A stretch of DNA of 43,953 nucleotides from JADKAC01 sp964492065 (GTDB taxonomy: Bacteria; Bacteroidota; Bacteroidia; Chitinophagales; BACL12), in assembly GCA_964492065.1 (NCBI GenBank), contig CAZBHH010000022.1, forward strand, positions 1 to 43,953. Reading direction: 5' to 3'. The stretch's first letter is position 1; each line of letters starts with the position of its first letter. Below are positions 32,803-41,768 of the stretch, in pieces. The notes under the pieces were generated by a model, which was not told the DNA's origin, did no database searches, and saw only the letters and a list, made by a program, of their open reading frames with translations. Position numbers and translations under genes: made by a program.

Positions 32803-33483
32803 ATGAAAATTACCTATTACGGCCATTCGTGTTTTTTAGTTGAAGTGTCGGGAAAGCATTTGTTGTTTGATCCGTTTATTACGCCGAATCCGCTTGCAAA
32901 ATCAATTGATATCCAAACCATACAGGCGGATTATATACTGCTCAGCCACGGGCATCTGGATCACGTGGCCGATGTGGCGGCGATTCAAAAGAATACCGGG
33001 GCGACGCTGATCGGTAATTTTGAAGTGGTAACATGGTTTCAGAACCGGGGTATAGAGTCGTTTCACCCGATGAATACCGGCGGGAAACACGCCTTTGATT
33101 TTGGCGTTGTGAAGATGGTATATGCCGACCATTCGAGCTCCATGCCCGATGGTTCTTACGGCGGCAATCCGGCGGGATTTATTATCAGTACCGCTGATGG
33201 CACCTTGTATTATGCGGGAGATACGGCGCTCACGCCGGTCATGCAAATGTTCGGCGATAACCAAAAAATAGATGTTGCATTTCTACCCGTCGGCGATAAT
33301 TTCACCATGGGATATGCCGATGCGGTAACTGCATCCAAATGGTTGAAGTGCAAGACAATTATCGGAATGCATTACGATACGTTTGGATATATCGAAATCG
33401 ATCATAAAAAAGCAAAGCATGCCTTCAGCAGTGAAGGCATGGAATTGCACTTAATCAAAATAGGAGAATCTTTTAACACCTGA
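32803..33483 (+). CDS. UPF0173 family metal-dependent hydrolase (metallo-beta-lactamase fold)
   Basis: I chose ATG 32803, giving 226 residues and the family-typical opening MKITYYGHSCFLVEVSGKHLLFDP; an ATG 15 codons upstream would add a tail that relatives lack. The zinc-binding motif is LSHGHLDHVADVAAI (HxHxDH), with further ligands in YADHSSSMPDG, YYAGDTAL and GMHYDTFGYIEID. The family is conserved in bacteria and archaea, and its substrate is not established. It ends one base before parA, which suggests cotranscription. Confidence 0.92.
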   Translation: MKITYYGHSCFLVEVSGKHLLFDPFITPNPLAKSIDIQTIQADYILLSHGHLDHVADVAAIQKNTGATLIGNFEVVTWFQNRGIESFHPMNTGGKHAFDFGVVKMVYADHSSSMPDGSYGGNPAGFIISTADGTLYYAGDTALTPVMQMFGDNQKIDVAFLPVGDNFTMGYADAVTASKWLKCKTIIGMHYDTFGYIEIDHKKAKHAFSSEGMELHLIKIGESFNT

Positions 33484-33484
33484 T

Positions 33485-34300
33485 ATGGGAAAAATAATTG
33501 CTATAGCAAATCAAAAAGGCGGTGTGGGAAAAACTACCACCGCTATTAACCTGGCAGCGAGCCTTGCAGTTTTAGAATTCAAAACACTTTTGGTGGATGC
33601 CGACCCGCAGGCAAATTCCACTTCGGGAATTGGCTTTGATCCCAAAGAGAACCGCTCGAATATCTACGATTGCATGATCAATGAAAAAATTGCCAAAGAT
33701 GCCATAATTGAAACCGCGACGCCGCATTTATACCTGCTGCCAGCCCATCTTGACCTGGTAGGCGCAGAAATAGAACTGATCAATCACCCCAACCGCGAGC
33801 GCATCATGAAGAAAGTCCTGGAAGAAGTAAAGGAAGAATTCGATTTTATTCTCATCGATTGTTCGCCTTCACTCGGCCTGATAACCGTCAATGCACTGGC
33901 GGCGGCGGATGCCGTACTGATACCGGTACAGTGTGAGTACTTTGCGCTGGAAGGTTTAGGCAAACTGCTCAATACGATAAAGATTGTGCAAAACCGCCTC
34001 AACAATGCATTGCAGATAGAGGGAATCCTCCTGACCATGTACGATGTGCGCCTGCGATTGTCAAACCAGGTGGTAACAGAAGTGAAACGCCATTTCCTGG
34101 ACCTGGTGTTCGATACAATTATACACCGCAACACACGTTTGGGAGAAGCGCCGAGTTTCGGCAAACCGGTGATAATGTACGATGCCGAGTCCACCGGAGC
34201 GATTAATTATTTGAACCTGGCACGTGAGATTTTGCAAAACAACGGCAAGGTGGAAGTGGCCGATGACGCAAATACACTGTTGCACTTCAGTAAGAATTGA
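33485..34300 (+). CDS. parA: Chromosome partitioning ATPase ParA (Soj)
   Basis: A 271-residue protein with the deviant Walker A motif AIANQKGGVGKTTTAINLAASL, the A' motif LVDADPQANSTSGIG and Walker B FILIDCSPSLGLITVNAL. It lacks the N-terminal DNA-binding extension of plasmid ParA, so it is the short chromosomal Soj type. With ParB it drives segregation of the replication origin. The stop overlaps an ATG in the parB frame (TGATG), suggesting translational coupling. Confidence 0.96.
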   Translation: MGKIIAIANQKGGVGKTTTAINLAASLAVLEFKTLLVDADPQANSTSGIGFDPKENRSNIYDCMINEKIAKDAIIETATPHLYLLPAHLDLVGAEIELINHPNRERIMKKVLEEVKEEFDFILIDCSPSLGLITVNALAAADAVLIPVQCEYFALEGLGKLLNTIKIVQNRLNNALQIEGILLTMYDVRLRLSNQVVTEVKRHFLDLVFDTIIHRNTRLGEAPSFGKPVIMYDAESTGAINYLNLAREILQNNGKVEVADDANTLLHFSKN

Positions 34301-34314
34301 TGATAACTCAAAGC

Positions 34315-35202
34315 ATGAGCAAACAAAAACCGGATTTAGGCAAAGGTATCAGGGCGCTGTTGGAAAATATGGATGCCGAAGCCAATCTGGATGCCGGTGT
34401 TCAAAAAAAAACGGATGTTGCCCATACGAATTCCATTGCGCTGGACCTGATTGAAATCAACCCGTTTCAGCCTCGTGCCGATTTTGATGCGGAAGCGTTG
34501 AAAGAGTTGTCTGCATCGATTAAAATTCACGGCGTCATTCAACCGGTTACCGTTCGCCAACTCGACGACGGCAAATATCAACTCATCAGCGGTGAGCGAC
34601 GTGTGCGTGCCGCAAAACTCGCCGGGTTGCGGGAAGTACCTGCTTACGTGCGCAGCGCCAACGATCAGGAGATGCTCGAAATTGCGCTGATTGAAAATAT
34701 CCAACGGGAGGATTTAAATGCCGTGGAAATAGCAATTCACCTGCGCAGGCTATTGGATGAATGCAACCTGACACATGAACAGTTAGCGGAGCGTGTGGGT
34801 AAAAACAGAACCACGGTAACCAATTTTTTGCGCCTGCTGAAACTGCCGCCCGATATTCAAACCGGTTTAAAAAAGAAAGAAGTTACGGTAGGACATGCCA
34901 GGGCGCTGATAAATCTCGAAGACCCCATCGGCCAGTTAACTATTTACAGGGATATTATCAGTAAGGGTTTGTCAGTTCGCGAAACGGAAGACTTAGTGCG
35001 CTCCTATCAAAAGAGAAAAATTAAACATCAAAAAACCGCCGCCGGGAATTTGCCCTATGCGATAAAGAAATTACAGGACGAACTCGCCTCGCAATTGGGA
35101 ACCCGTGTCATTGTCAGGCGCAGCATGAGCGGCAAAGGCGAAATCCGCATTGCATTCTTCTCCGACGACGACCTGTTTCGCATTAAAGATCTAATGGATT
35201 AG
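34315..35202 (+). CDS. parB: Chromosome partitioning protein ParB (Spo0J)
   Basis: About 295 residues. It begins MSKQKPDLGKGIRALLENMD, the usual ParB N-terminus, which is why I prefer ATG 34315 over the overlapping ATG at 34300. The CTPase/N-terminal domain shows IEINPFQPRADFD, GERRVRAAKLAGLREVPAYV and ENIQREDLNAVE, and the helix-turn-helix follows (LTHEQLAERVGKNRTTVTNFLRLL). The C-terminal dimerisation region ends with RIAFFSDDDL. ParB loads on parS sites and acts with ParA. I saw no consensus parS in this window. Confidence 0.95.
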   Translation: MSKQKPDLGKGIRALLENMDAEANLDAGVQKKTDVAHTNSIALDLIEINPFQPRADFDAEALKELSASIKIHGVIQPVTVRQLDDGKYQLISGERRVRAAKLAGLREVPAYVRSANDQEMLEIALIENIQREDLNAVEIAIHLRRLLDECNLTHEQLAERVGKNRTTVTNFLRLLKLPPDIQTGLKKKEVTVGHARALINLEDPIGQLTIYRDIISKGLSVRETEDLVRSYQKRKIKHQKTAAGNLPYAIKKLQDELASQLGTRVIVRRSMSGKGEIRIAFFSDDDLFRIKDLMD

Positions 35203-35216
35203 TTTTACTTCCATAC

Positions 35217-35840
35217 ATGATTCGGATTTTAATTGTGTTGTTCTTAATACTCCCGCTGGGTGTAATCGGGCAGGAGTCCGATTCGCTGCATGTAACCATA
35301 GCAGATACCGTTACGGCTGCCACCGAAATCACCGGACAACAGGCAATTGCCAATTTTTGGAATAGCCAACCCCACTCGCCGAAAAAAGCGGCCCTGTTGA
35401 GCCTGGTACCCGGCCTCGGCCAGGCGTACAATGAAAAATACTGGAAAATACCCATTGTTTATGCCGGACTTGGCGTTGCCGGTTATGCGATATGGTTTAA
35501 TGCGCATTATTACAACGAGATAAAAGACGCCTATTTAATCCGCACCGACGGAGATACTTCTACCACCGATGCGTATCAGTACATAATCCCCTCCGAGGCC
35601 TCGCTGTTGCAATATGCACAATTTTATAAGAAGAACCTGGATATGTCCGTCGTTATTTTTTCTGCGGTGTATATCCTGAATATCGTGGATGCCGTTGTGG
35701 ATGCCCATCTGTTCTCCTTTGATATCTCCGACGACCTCAGTATGCGGGTTACGCCGTATTATAATTTACCGCTGTATGCAAACAGCTATGCCAATGATAC
35801 AGGGGCCTTTGGTTTACATTTAAAATTTGCAATCAAATGA
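35217..35840 (+). CDS. DUF5683 domain membrane protein
   Basis: A 207-residue protein with a signal peptide (MIRILIVLFLILPLGVIGQ) and the DUF5683 core SPKKAALLSLVPGLGQAYNEKYWKIPIVYAGLGVAGYAIWFNAHYYNE, which includes one membrane helix, plus a second hydrophobic segment near residue 145. The function is unknown. It is found between parB and dapB in many Bacteroidota, and here it starts 14 bases after parB and overlaps dapB by four bases. Confidence 0.88.
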   Translation: MIRILIVLFLILPLGVIGQESDSLHVTIADTVTAATEITGQQAIANFWNSQPHSPKKAALLSLVPGLGQAYNEKYWKIPIVYAGLGVAGYAIWFNAHYYNEIKDAYLIRTDGDTSTTDAYQYIIPSEASLLQYAQFYKKNLDMSVVIFSAVYILNIVDAVVDAHLFSFDISDDLSMRVTPYYNLPLYANSYANDTGAFGLHLKFAIK

Positions 35841-36556
35841 AAGTCGCATTAATCGGTTATGGCAAAATGGGAAAAGCAATCGAAGAGATACTCCTCGGTC
35901 AGGGCGATACAGCAGTGCTGAAAATTGGAAGCGGCAACAAGGAGTTGCTTACCCAAAGCAATTTGCGAAAGGCAGACGTGGCAATTGAATTTACCGCACC
36001 GCATTTAGCGGTTGACCATATTCAATTGTGCGTGGATGCCGGTGTGCCCGTCGTGTGTGGTACAACGGGATGGTATGATGCATTGCCTTCTGTTAGCGCC
36101 TATTGCCGGAAGCAAAGCGGCTCACTTTGCTATGCGCCCAATTTCAGTATCGGTGTGAATTTGTTTTTTACGATTAACCAAATGGTAGCTTCTCTATTTG
36201 CAGATCATCCTGCCTACGCACTATCCATTACCGAAACTCATCACACCGAAAAAAAAGATGCGCCGAGCGGTACGGCGATTCAATTGGCAAACGGTATTGT
36301 GCAATCCAATCCCGCTTATTCTTCCTGGGTGAGCGGCAAGGCAGAAAATGCATCTGAAATATCCATTACCTCTGTCCGTGAAGCCGATGTGCCGGGCACG
36401 CACCGCATTACCTACGCTTCCGCCGAAGATACCATTGAGCTGACACATGTGGCTAAGTCGAGATACGGCTTTGCAAAAGGCGCCGTGGCAGCCGCCGCCT
36501 GGCTGATGCGTCAACCCGCTGGTGTTTATACCATGCGTGACGTATTAAAACTGTAA
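35837..36556 (+). CDS. dapB: 4-hydroxy-tetrahydrodipicolinate reductase
   Basis: A 239-residue protein with the N-terminal dinucleotide loop VALIGYGKMGKAIEEI, GTTGWYDALP, NFSIGVNLF, and the catalytic segment ETHHTEKKDAPSGTAIQLA. It performs the second reductive step on the way to diaminopimelate and lysine, so it feeds peptidoglycan and protein synthesis. It is the last gene of the UPF0173-parA-parB-DUF5683-dapB run and is followed by a terminator-like hairpin. Confidence 0.95.
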   Translation: MKVALIGYGKMGKAIEEILLGQGDTAVLKIGSGNKELLTQSNLRKADVAIEFTAPHLAVDHIQLCVDAGVPVVCGTTGWYDALPSVSAYCRKQSGSLCYAPNFSIGVNLFFTINQMVASLFADHPAYALSITETHHTEKKDAPSGTAIQLANGIVQSNPAYSSWVSGKAENASEISITSVREADVPGTHRITYASAEDTIELTHVAKSRYGFAKGAVAAAAWLMRQPAGVYTMRDVLKL

Positions 36557-36574
36557 GATCGTTTTCCGCCTTTC

Positions 36575-36614
36575 GAGTAATAAGTTGAAATCAAAACGTT
36601 ATTACTCTTTATTG
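36575..36614 (+). terminator. Probable intrinsic terminator after dapB
   Basis: GAGTAATAA/TTATTACTC (9 bp, 15-base loop) followed by TTTATT. The stem is A/T-rich, so strength is uncertain. Confidence 0.6.
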
Positions 36615-36742
36615 CTGCGCAAATACAATCGCATGTTTTCTAAAATGAATTTCTAACAGAAAACCTGGAATAACCGGTTTAAATTGCGCAGTTAAAACTT
36701 TGAAATTTGTAATTCTCGAAATTCAATAATTAAATCAGCGAA

Positions 36743-38221
36743 ATGCAGCATACTTTCAGAATATTGGTCATCGTATTTTTCACAACGCTATTTGCCTTTA
36801 GCGTTCAAGGTCAGACAACGGTAAAAGGTCTCGCAGCGGTAGAGAATTATATCGCTGCATTGAGCGGAGATCCCGACCTGGCCAATGCCGGCTGGGGATT
36901 TTGCCTGATGGACCCGTCAAAGGGCTCCGTGTTAAGTGCGTATTCCAAAGAGATGAGTTTGATACCGGCAAGTGGCGTTAAGGCAATTACCACACTTTCG
37001 GCGCTGGAATTATTAGGAGCCGATTACACGTACAACACAACGTTGGAATACGACGGAGAAATAACCGGCGGCGTATTAAACGGCAACCTCTATATCCACG
37101 GCAGCGGCGATCCCACGTTAGGCAGTAACCGCATGCCGGGTTATCACCGCTTCGACACGTTGCTGCATCAGTGGGCTGCTGTAATTGCGCAGTACGGGAT
37201 AAAAGAAATCAGGGGATATGTCGTTGCCGATACCCGTGTGTTTGACGATGAAGCGGTTACCGGCAGTTGGAATTGGGACGATATCGATCAGTATTACGGC
37301 AGCGGCGCCACAGGTCTGAATATCTTTGAAAACAGCTATATATTATATTACAGCAGCGGCAAGAGTTCCACCCAAATCGACAGTACATTTCCCAAATTAC
37401 AAAAAATGACTTTTGACAACCGGGTGACTGTCGCCAATGCCGGAAATAACGCCTATATTTTCGGCGGCCCGTTCAGCGACAAAAAAGTGATCAGGGGTAC
37501 CATTCCGGCAGGTGTGAAAGCTTATGCAGTAAAGGGCGCCATGCCCGATCCTGCACTATTTACTGCCGAGACATTTGTGCAAGCGCTTGCACAAACCGGC
37601 ATACCCGTGTCGCAGGGCGCTGCCGTCCTCAATCACCGAACACCCGACACCGCCTTCGGCAATGCGGCGAGAAAGGTGATATACACACACACTTCGGCCA
37701 GGTTGATAGATATTATTGCCGAGACGAATCGCATGAGCATAAACCTGTATGCAGAAGCTATTTTAAAGACTATCGGTAAAGAAAAATTGGGAGCGGGGAG
37801 CCGGCAGGCGGGTATTCGGGCAATACGGGATTTTTGGACTGCCGCCGGGTATAGCCTGCGGGGGTTTGCGATGGAAGACGGCAGCGGGCTGTCGAGATTA
37901 AACACTATGAGCGCTTACCAAATGGCGTCGTTTATGATGTATGCCTCCAGGAGTAAATATTTTTCAGATTATAAAAATACCATGGCGGTGGCCGGGGTTT
38001 CGGGGACATTAGAAACCGTGGGTAAAGGTACGGCCGCTGAGGGTAAGGTGTATGCAAAGAGCGGAACGATGTCGAAAGTGCGCTCCTATACCGGTTTCGT
38101 GGAAGGGAAGTCGGGAAAGTACTACGTATTTAGTGTAATCGTAAATAACTACACTTGTTCATCCACTGAGTTAAAGGCAAAATTGGAAAAGCTTATGATC
38201 CTGATGGCGGGGTTGGAGTGA
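36743..38221 (+). CDS. dacB: D-alanyl-D-alanine carboxypeptidase/endopeptidase (PBP4, peptidase S13)
   Basis: A 492-residue periplasmic protein with a signal peptide ending SVQGQ. The three penicillin-binding motifs are visible: S77-x-x-K80 in PASGVKAITTLSAL, S332-x-N334 in SMSINLYAEAI and K439-S440-G441 in AKSGTMSKVRSYTGFV. Between the first two is the long insertion typical of PBP4 (domains II/III). It trims or cuts peptidoglycan cross-links. The third motif is KSG rather than KTG, a common variant. Its 3' end overlaps the convergent small protein gene by 29 bases. Confidence 0.93.
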   Translation: MQHTFRILVIVFFTTLFAFSVQGQTTVKGLAAVENYIAALSGDPDLANAGWGFCLMDPSKGSVLSAYSKEMSLIPASGVKAITTLSALELLGADYTYNTTLEYDGEITGGVLNGNLYIHGSGDPTLGSNRMPGYHRFDTLLHQWAAVIAQYGIKEIRGYVVADTRVFDDEAVTGSWNWDDIDQYYGSGATGLNIFENSYILYYSSGKSSTQIDSTFPKLQKMTFDNRVTVANAGNNAYIFGGPFSDKKVIRGTIPAGVKAYAVKGAMPDPALFTAETFVQALAQTGIPVSQGAAVLNHRTPDTAFGNAARKVIYTHTSARLIDIIAETNRMSINLYAEAILKTIGKEKLGAGSRQAGIRAIRDFWTAAGYSLRGFAMEDGSGLSRLNTMSAYQMASFMMYASRSKYFSDYKNTMAVAGVSGTLETVGKGTAAEGKVYAKSGTMSKVRSYTGFVEGKSGKYYVFSVIVNNYTCSSTELKAKLEKLMILMAGLE

Positions 38222-38576
38222 GGGATTGCAAGGCGGCTTTCAATGTTTCGATTAATGATTCGAGAGTATGTAGGTCTGTAAAGTCGGTGCTTGAAATCAA
38301 CTCTTTGAAATCTCTACCGTCGGTCCATACAATGGAGGGGAGCGCCACATGCAGTGCGGGGTAAGCATTTGACAACTCATTGTTATGCAGGAATACGACG
38401 TGGTAGGGCAGCGATGCGGTGAAGTCCTTCCACTTCCGGCGCATACCCGCAATGCCATAAGTAATAGCGCATAATCGACAGGGATACGTATGTGGCGAAA
38501 ATGTTTTATGCATCAAATCCACCAGGCCGGAAATTGCGCCCGAATCGGCATTGTACAGGAAGAGAATCGCCTGCAT
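38193..38576 (-). CDS. Small conserved protein with YPCxLCxxT motif, function unknown
   Basis: A 127-residue protein opening with MQAILFLYNADSGAISGLVDLMHKT and then SPHTYPCRLCAITYG. I recall this layout from small uncharacterised bacterial proteins, but I know no proven function. A CxxC pair near residue 33, a following helix with MRRKWKDF and a beta-alpha-beta pattern (YHVVFLHNNE, LPSIVW) suggest a redox or thioredoxin-like small fold. It starts five bases after the DUF983 stop on the same strand, so the two are one operon. The last 29 bases overlap dacB. Confidence 0.75.
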   Translation of the reverse strand: MQAILFLYNADSGAISGLVDLMHKTFSPHTYPCRLCAITYGIAGMRRKWKDFTASLPYHVVFLHNNELSNAYPALHVALPSIVWTDGRDFKELISSTDFTDLHTLESLIETLKAALQSLTPTPPSGS

Positions 38577-38581
38577 CAGCG

Positions 38582-38956
38582 TTACCGGTCCTTGTGATTA
38601 TTTACAAAAAAACTCAGCCACATAGCTCTCGAAATGCGAAACAGGTAGGGCGATGCCGCCAGATGAATGATTGCCATACCGATAAAAGCCCATAGCAGGG
38701 GTATCTTAAAAATAAAAATAAAAAGGCAGATAATTACAATACTTAACAATACACCGAAGGCGTAACTCACCCACATGGCCCCGTAATAAAATCCCGTTTC
38801 GGGTTCGAAGTTTAATTTACAATCTGGACACCGGCGTGGCATCCGGGCGATGGTCTTTAACTTATAGGTATTGGGCTCCGTAAATAGACTACCGGTTTTA
38901 CATCTGGGGCATTTTAAACGCAATACCACACCGAGTTGACTGTTGCGAAACGACAT
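38582..38956 (-). CDS. DUF983 domain membrane protein with two CxxC zinc-type pairs
   Basis: From ATG 38956 the protein has 124 residues. The start was chosen over a GTG eight codons upstream because a -7 box lies between them. It contains LKCPRCKTGSLF and MPRRCPDCKLNFEPETGFYYGAMWVSYAFG, the two CxxC pairs and glycine-rich helix start of the DUF983 family, followed by two membrane helices. The cysteines probably bind zinc. The family is widespread in Bacteroidota and Alphaproteobacteria and has no firmly established role. It precedes the YPCxLC protein in a two-gene operon. Confidence 0.88.
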   Translation of the reverse strand: MSFRNSQLGVVLRLKCPRCKTGSLFTEPNTYKLKTIARMPRRCPDCKLNFEPETGFYYGAMWVSYAFGVLLSIVIICLFIFIFKIPLLWAFIGMAIIHLAASPYLFRISRAMWLSFFVNNHKDR

Positions 38957-38960
38957 GCTG

Positions 38961-38968
38961 CAAAAATA
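38961..38968 (-). promoter_or_regulatory. -7 box (TATTTTTG) for the DUF983 operon
   Basis: On the minus strand TATTTTTG, a full TAnnTTTG match ending only four bases before the ATG at 38956, so the transcript should be leaderless or nearly so. Confidence 0.45.
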
Positions 38969-38997
38969 AACTGAAACCACTTTCCGTTAGTATCGCC

Positions 38998-41247
38998 ATG
39001 AACAGCACATACTGCCTTGCATGCCTCCTGTCTGTAACGCTTACCGGTTTTGGACAGAAATACCTGGCCTTGTATAATACAGGAGACTATCAGAAGGCGA
39101 TAGCAGCCTGTGAAAAAATTCTCGAAAAGGATAAGTCCGATCTGCAGGTTTACCTGTATAAATCCCTTGCCTATGCGCAATTGGGCGCAGGCGCCACAAC
39201 ACGTGAAACACATAAATCGGCGGCGGAAAAATCGCTGAGTGCCTTGCAATTAATTTTTCTGAGAGATAAGGATACTTCGTTTATACGGGCGCATGCATTA
39301 CAGGTGGACTCCGTGCTGACACTTACCAGAACGGCGGCATCCCGTTTTTACGATGAAAATGATTTATGGCATGCCGGCCGCATTATTGAATCGTTAATGC
39401 AATTTGATCCCGGCGCCGAAGATTATTATTTATTCAGTAAAATACTCATGCAGCAGGGCGACAAGTACAATGCCATTATGCAATTAAACTACGCCGCCCG
39501 AACGTTGTATTTCGATTATAAAAACGGCAATACAATCGACAGCCAATTGCTCCCCATTTATCCCGAACTGGCAGTTGAATTATACCGCACCGGCGATTTG
39601 AATTCGGCAATCACCATAATGGACCGCTGCCTTCGGGTCTTTCCGGATGCGGGAAGCCGCGATGCGTATATCGGATTTATTCAATTTATCGCCGATACAA
39701 TAGAAGACAATGCGGCTGACGCCGTGTACATCACCTTATTGAATAAACTCGATTCGCTGGAGGCTGCCGGAAAGTTACAGTGCGATCAACTGCGATGGGA
39801 GTTGCTGAGCAACAGGTTAACGGCATTTGAAGCAAATGGTATTGGGTTCTGTGAAGCGACGGCAGATATCAATGCGCTGTATGCAATGTACGATGCTACT
39901 ATCGGCGATTCGCTGATTGCATTTCTCAATCAGAAAATCGTCGAAACAACAATTGTGCAGTTTAAATTCGGAGAGGGTTCCGTCGCAATGGACACCTGTT
40001 ATTTATACGCCCTGGAGCAATTGGAGAAAGCGGAGCCTGCACTCGCCGAAACATTATCCGCAGCCGTTGAGGCAGCATGGCGTGCAAACGATTTGCATAC
40101 CGCATCCATTTTATTGTACGCATTTGAGTCGGGAGCCATTGAAAGAGCGGTTTGGGAGCGGTGGCGCAATGCAGTAGTGGAGGAGTTGCATCGGCAAATG
40201 GACCAGGTGGGATACGATGCGGAACTGCGCAAATTATTGTTTCTATTTGAAGGAGATCCGGAAATTAAATTGCAGAATTATACGTCAGACCAGGAGTTGG
40301 CGCTGCGCTATATACGAGAAAAAAAGTGGAGTGCAGCGGGTGCGATAATCCGGCAATTGATGCTACAAAACCCCGACGATCCGGCAACCCGCCAATTGCA
40401 AAAGGAATGGGTAATTGCCGATTATAAAAACACCTTTTTGAATCTGCAAATAACGGATGAAATTCTCGGGTGGACGGGCTCGTATGCAGCTTGTGATCCC
40501 GGTGATATCAGCCCGGAGGCACAGCAGCGATTTATCGATGCGCTGAATTATTTCAGGCGGTTGGCGGGTTTGCCGGACAGTTGTGTTTTAGATGATTCGC
40601 TGAACAGGTTGTGCCAGAGTGCGGCATTCGTCATGGATGTAAACGACGATTTGTCGCATAGTATCAACAACAGTTGGCAGTGCTTTACTGCAAATGCAGG
40701 CAATGGCGCATCGAATTCGAACTTATCCTGGGGATATCACAGTGTTAGCGCCTTGTACGGACAGATAGAAGATAGCGGCGGCGGCAATACTTCCGTAGGG
40801 CATCGCCGATGGATATTGAATCCGTACCGCAGAGTGTTCGGACATGGCAGTACACCGGAGGCGATGGCCCTCTGGGCATTGGGCAGCGCAAACTGCAATT
40901 ACAGCCGGGAAATTACCGACGCTTATGCCTATCAGTACGTGTTGTGGCCGCCACAGGGATACGTGCCCGCCGATTTTACCTGCAGCCGCTGGTCGGTATC
41001 ATTGCCCAATGCCGATTTCAGCGATGTAACAATTACCGTGACACAGGGTAAAAAAAATATTCCAGTTACCGTATTGCCGATAGAAAACGGGTACGGGTTG
41101 CCGACCGTCGTATTTCAAGTACCCGACATCGACTACTGGCTGACCGATGCGGTAACCTACCACGTGGCGGTTTCCGGCATTCGCGTTAATGGTGAGACTG
41201 ATGTGCAATTGCGTTACGAAGTTACCTTTATTCCAATGGGTTCCTGA
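38998..41247 (+). CDS. Secreted TPR-like protein with C-terminal CAP (SCP/PR1) domain
   Basis: A 749-residue protein with a short signal peptide (ending LTGFGQ). The N-terminal ~450 residues are helical with TPR-like units (YNTGDYQKAIAACEKILEKDKSDLQVYLYKSLAYAQLG). Residues ~510-640 form a CAP domain: FIDALNYFRRLAGLPDSCVLDDSLNRLCQSAA, DDLSHSINNSWQC, ASNSNLSWG and SVGHRRWILNP, which carry the conserved histidines. The last ~100 residues are beta-rich (VTITVTQGKKNIPVTVLP), perhaps an Ig-like domain. It lacks a T9SS tail. The role is unknown; bacterial CAP proteins are suspected of protein, lipid or wall interactions. Confidence 0.87.
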   Translation: MNSTYCLACLLSVTLTGFGQKYLALYNTGDYQKAIAACEKILEKDKSDLQVYLYKSLAYAQLGAGATTRETHKSAAEKSLSALQLIFLRDKDTSFIRAHALQVDSVLTLTRTAASRFYDENDLWHAGRIIESLMQFDPGAEDYYLFSKILMQQGDKYNAIMQLNYAARTLYFDYKNGNTIDSQLLPIYPELAVELYRTGDLNSAITIMDRCLRVFPDAGSRDAYIGFIQFIADTIEDNAADAVYITLLNKLDSLEAAGKLQCDQLRWELLSNRLTAFEANGIGFCEATADINALYAMYDATIGDSLIAFLNQKIVETTIVQFKFGEGSVAMDTCYLYALEQLEKAEPALAETLSAAVEAAWRANDLHTASILLYAFESGAIERAVWERWRNAVVEELHRQMDQVGYDAELRKLLFLFEGDPEIKLQNYTSDQELALRYIREKKWSAAGAIIRQLMLQNPDDPATRQLQKEWVIADYKNTFLNLQITDEILGWTGSYAACDPGDISPEAQQRFIDALNYFRRLAGLPDSCVLDDSLNRLCQSAAFVMDVNDDLSHSINNSWQCFTANAGNGASNSNLSWGYHSVSALYGQIEDSGGGNTSVGHRRWILNPYRRVFGHGSTPEAMALWALGSANCNYSREITDAYAYQYVLWPPQGYVPADFTCSRWSVSLPNADFSDVTITVTQGKKNIPVTVLPIENGYGLPTVVFQVPDIDYWLTDAVTYHVAVSGIRVNGETDVQLRYEVTFIPMGS

Positions 41248-41267
41248 ATATATCCGGCGCATTGGCT

Positions 41268-41275
41268 TATCTTTG
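41268..41275 (+). promoter_or_regulatory. -7 box (TATCTTTG) for nfeD-floA
   Basis: A full TAnnTTTG match ending seven bases before ATG 41283. This supports 41283 rather than a TTG at 41262 as the start of the NfeD gene. Confidence 0.55.
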
Positions 41276-41282
41276 TTTGGAT

Positions 41283-41768
41283 ATGAATATCCTGCTGCTC
41301 ATTTTGATAATCGCAATCGGGCTCCTGTTTATTTTTATTGAAATATTCCTGATTCCTGGCACATCAGTGCTCACTGTCCTCGGTTTGGCAGTGGTGGGAA
41401 CGGGGGTATTCCTCGGCTATACGGAATACGGGAGCACTACGGGCCATATCTTGTTTGTCACCAGTATTATCGGAACGGGCATTATGTTGTACATCGGCTA
41501 CCGTCGGATACAGTCAAAGAAATGGGCGCTGTACACCACCATAGACAGCAGGGTAAACAATGAAGATCTCACCGCATTCAAGGTCGGCGACAAAGGTGTC
41601 AGTGTTACGGCGCTGCGCCCTGAGGGGTTTGCGGTTTTTGGTGAAGGCGAGCGCCAGACAGTCTTTTCCCAGGGTGAATTCATTGAAAAGGATACAGAGG
41701 TGGAAATAATAAAAATTGAACAGAATAAACTATTCGTTAAACCAGTAAATGCTAACTATGGAAAGTAG
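41283..41768 (+). CDS. NfeD family membrane protein (flotillin partner)
   Basis: A 161-residue protein from ATG 41283 with three to four membrane helices in the first ~75 residues (ILLLILIIAIGLLFIFIEIFLIPGTSVLTVLGLAVVGTGVFLG) and a C-terminal OB-fold (DLTAFKVGDKGVSVTALRPEGFAVFGEGERQTVFSQGEFIEKDTEVEII), the NfeD short form without the protease domain. NfeD proteins pair with flotillins or stomatins; the next gene encodes one and overlaps the end of this gene. Confidence 0.92.
   Translation: MNILLLILIIAIGLLFIFIEIFLIPGTSVLTVLGLAVVGTGVFLGYTEYGSTTGHILFVTSIIGTGIMLYIGYRRIQSKKWALYTTIDSRVNNEDLTAFKVGDKGVSVTALRPEGFAVFGEGERQTVFSQGEFIEKDTEVEIIKIEQNKLFVKPVNANYGK

Noticed and set aside
39200..39210. CACGTGAAACA, a perfect right half of parS
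   Set aside because: The left half does not match at all, so it lacks the inverted repeat that ParB needs; probably chance.
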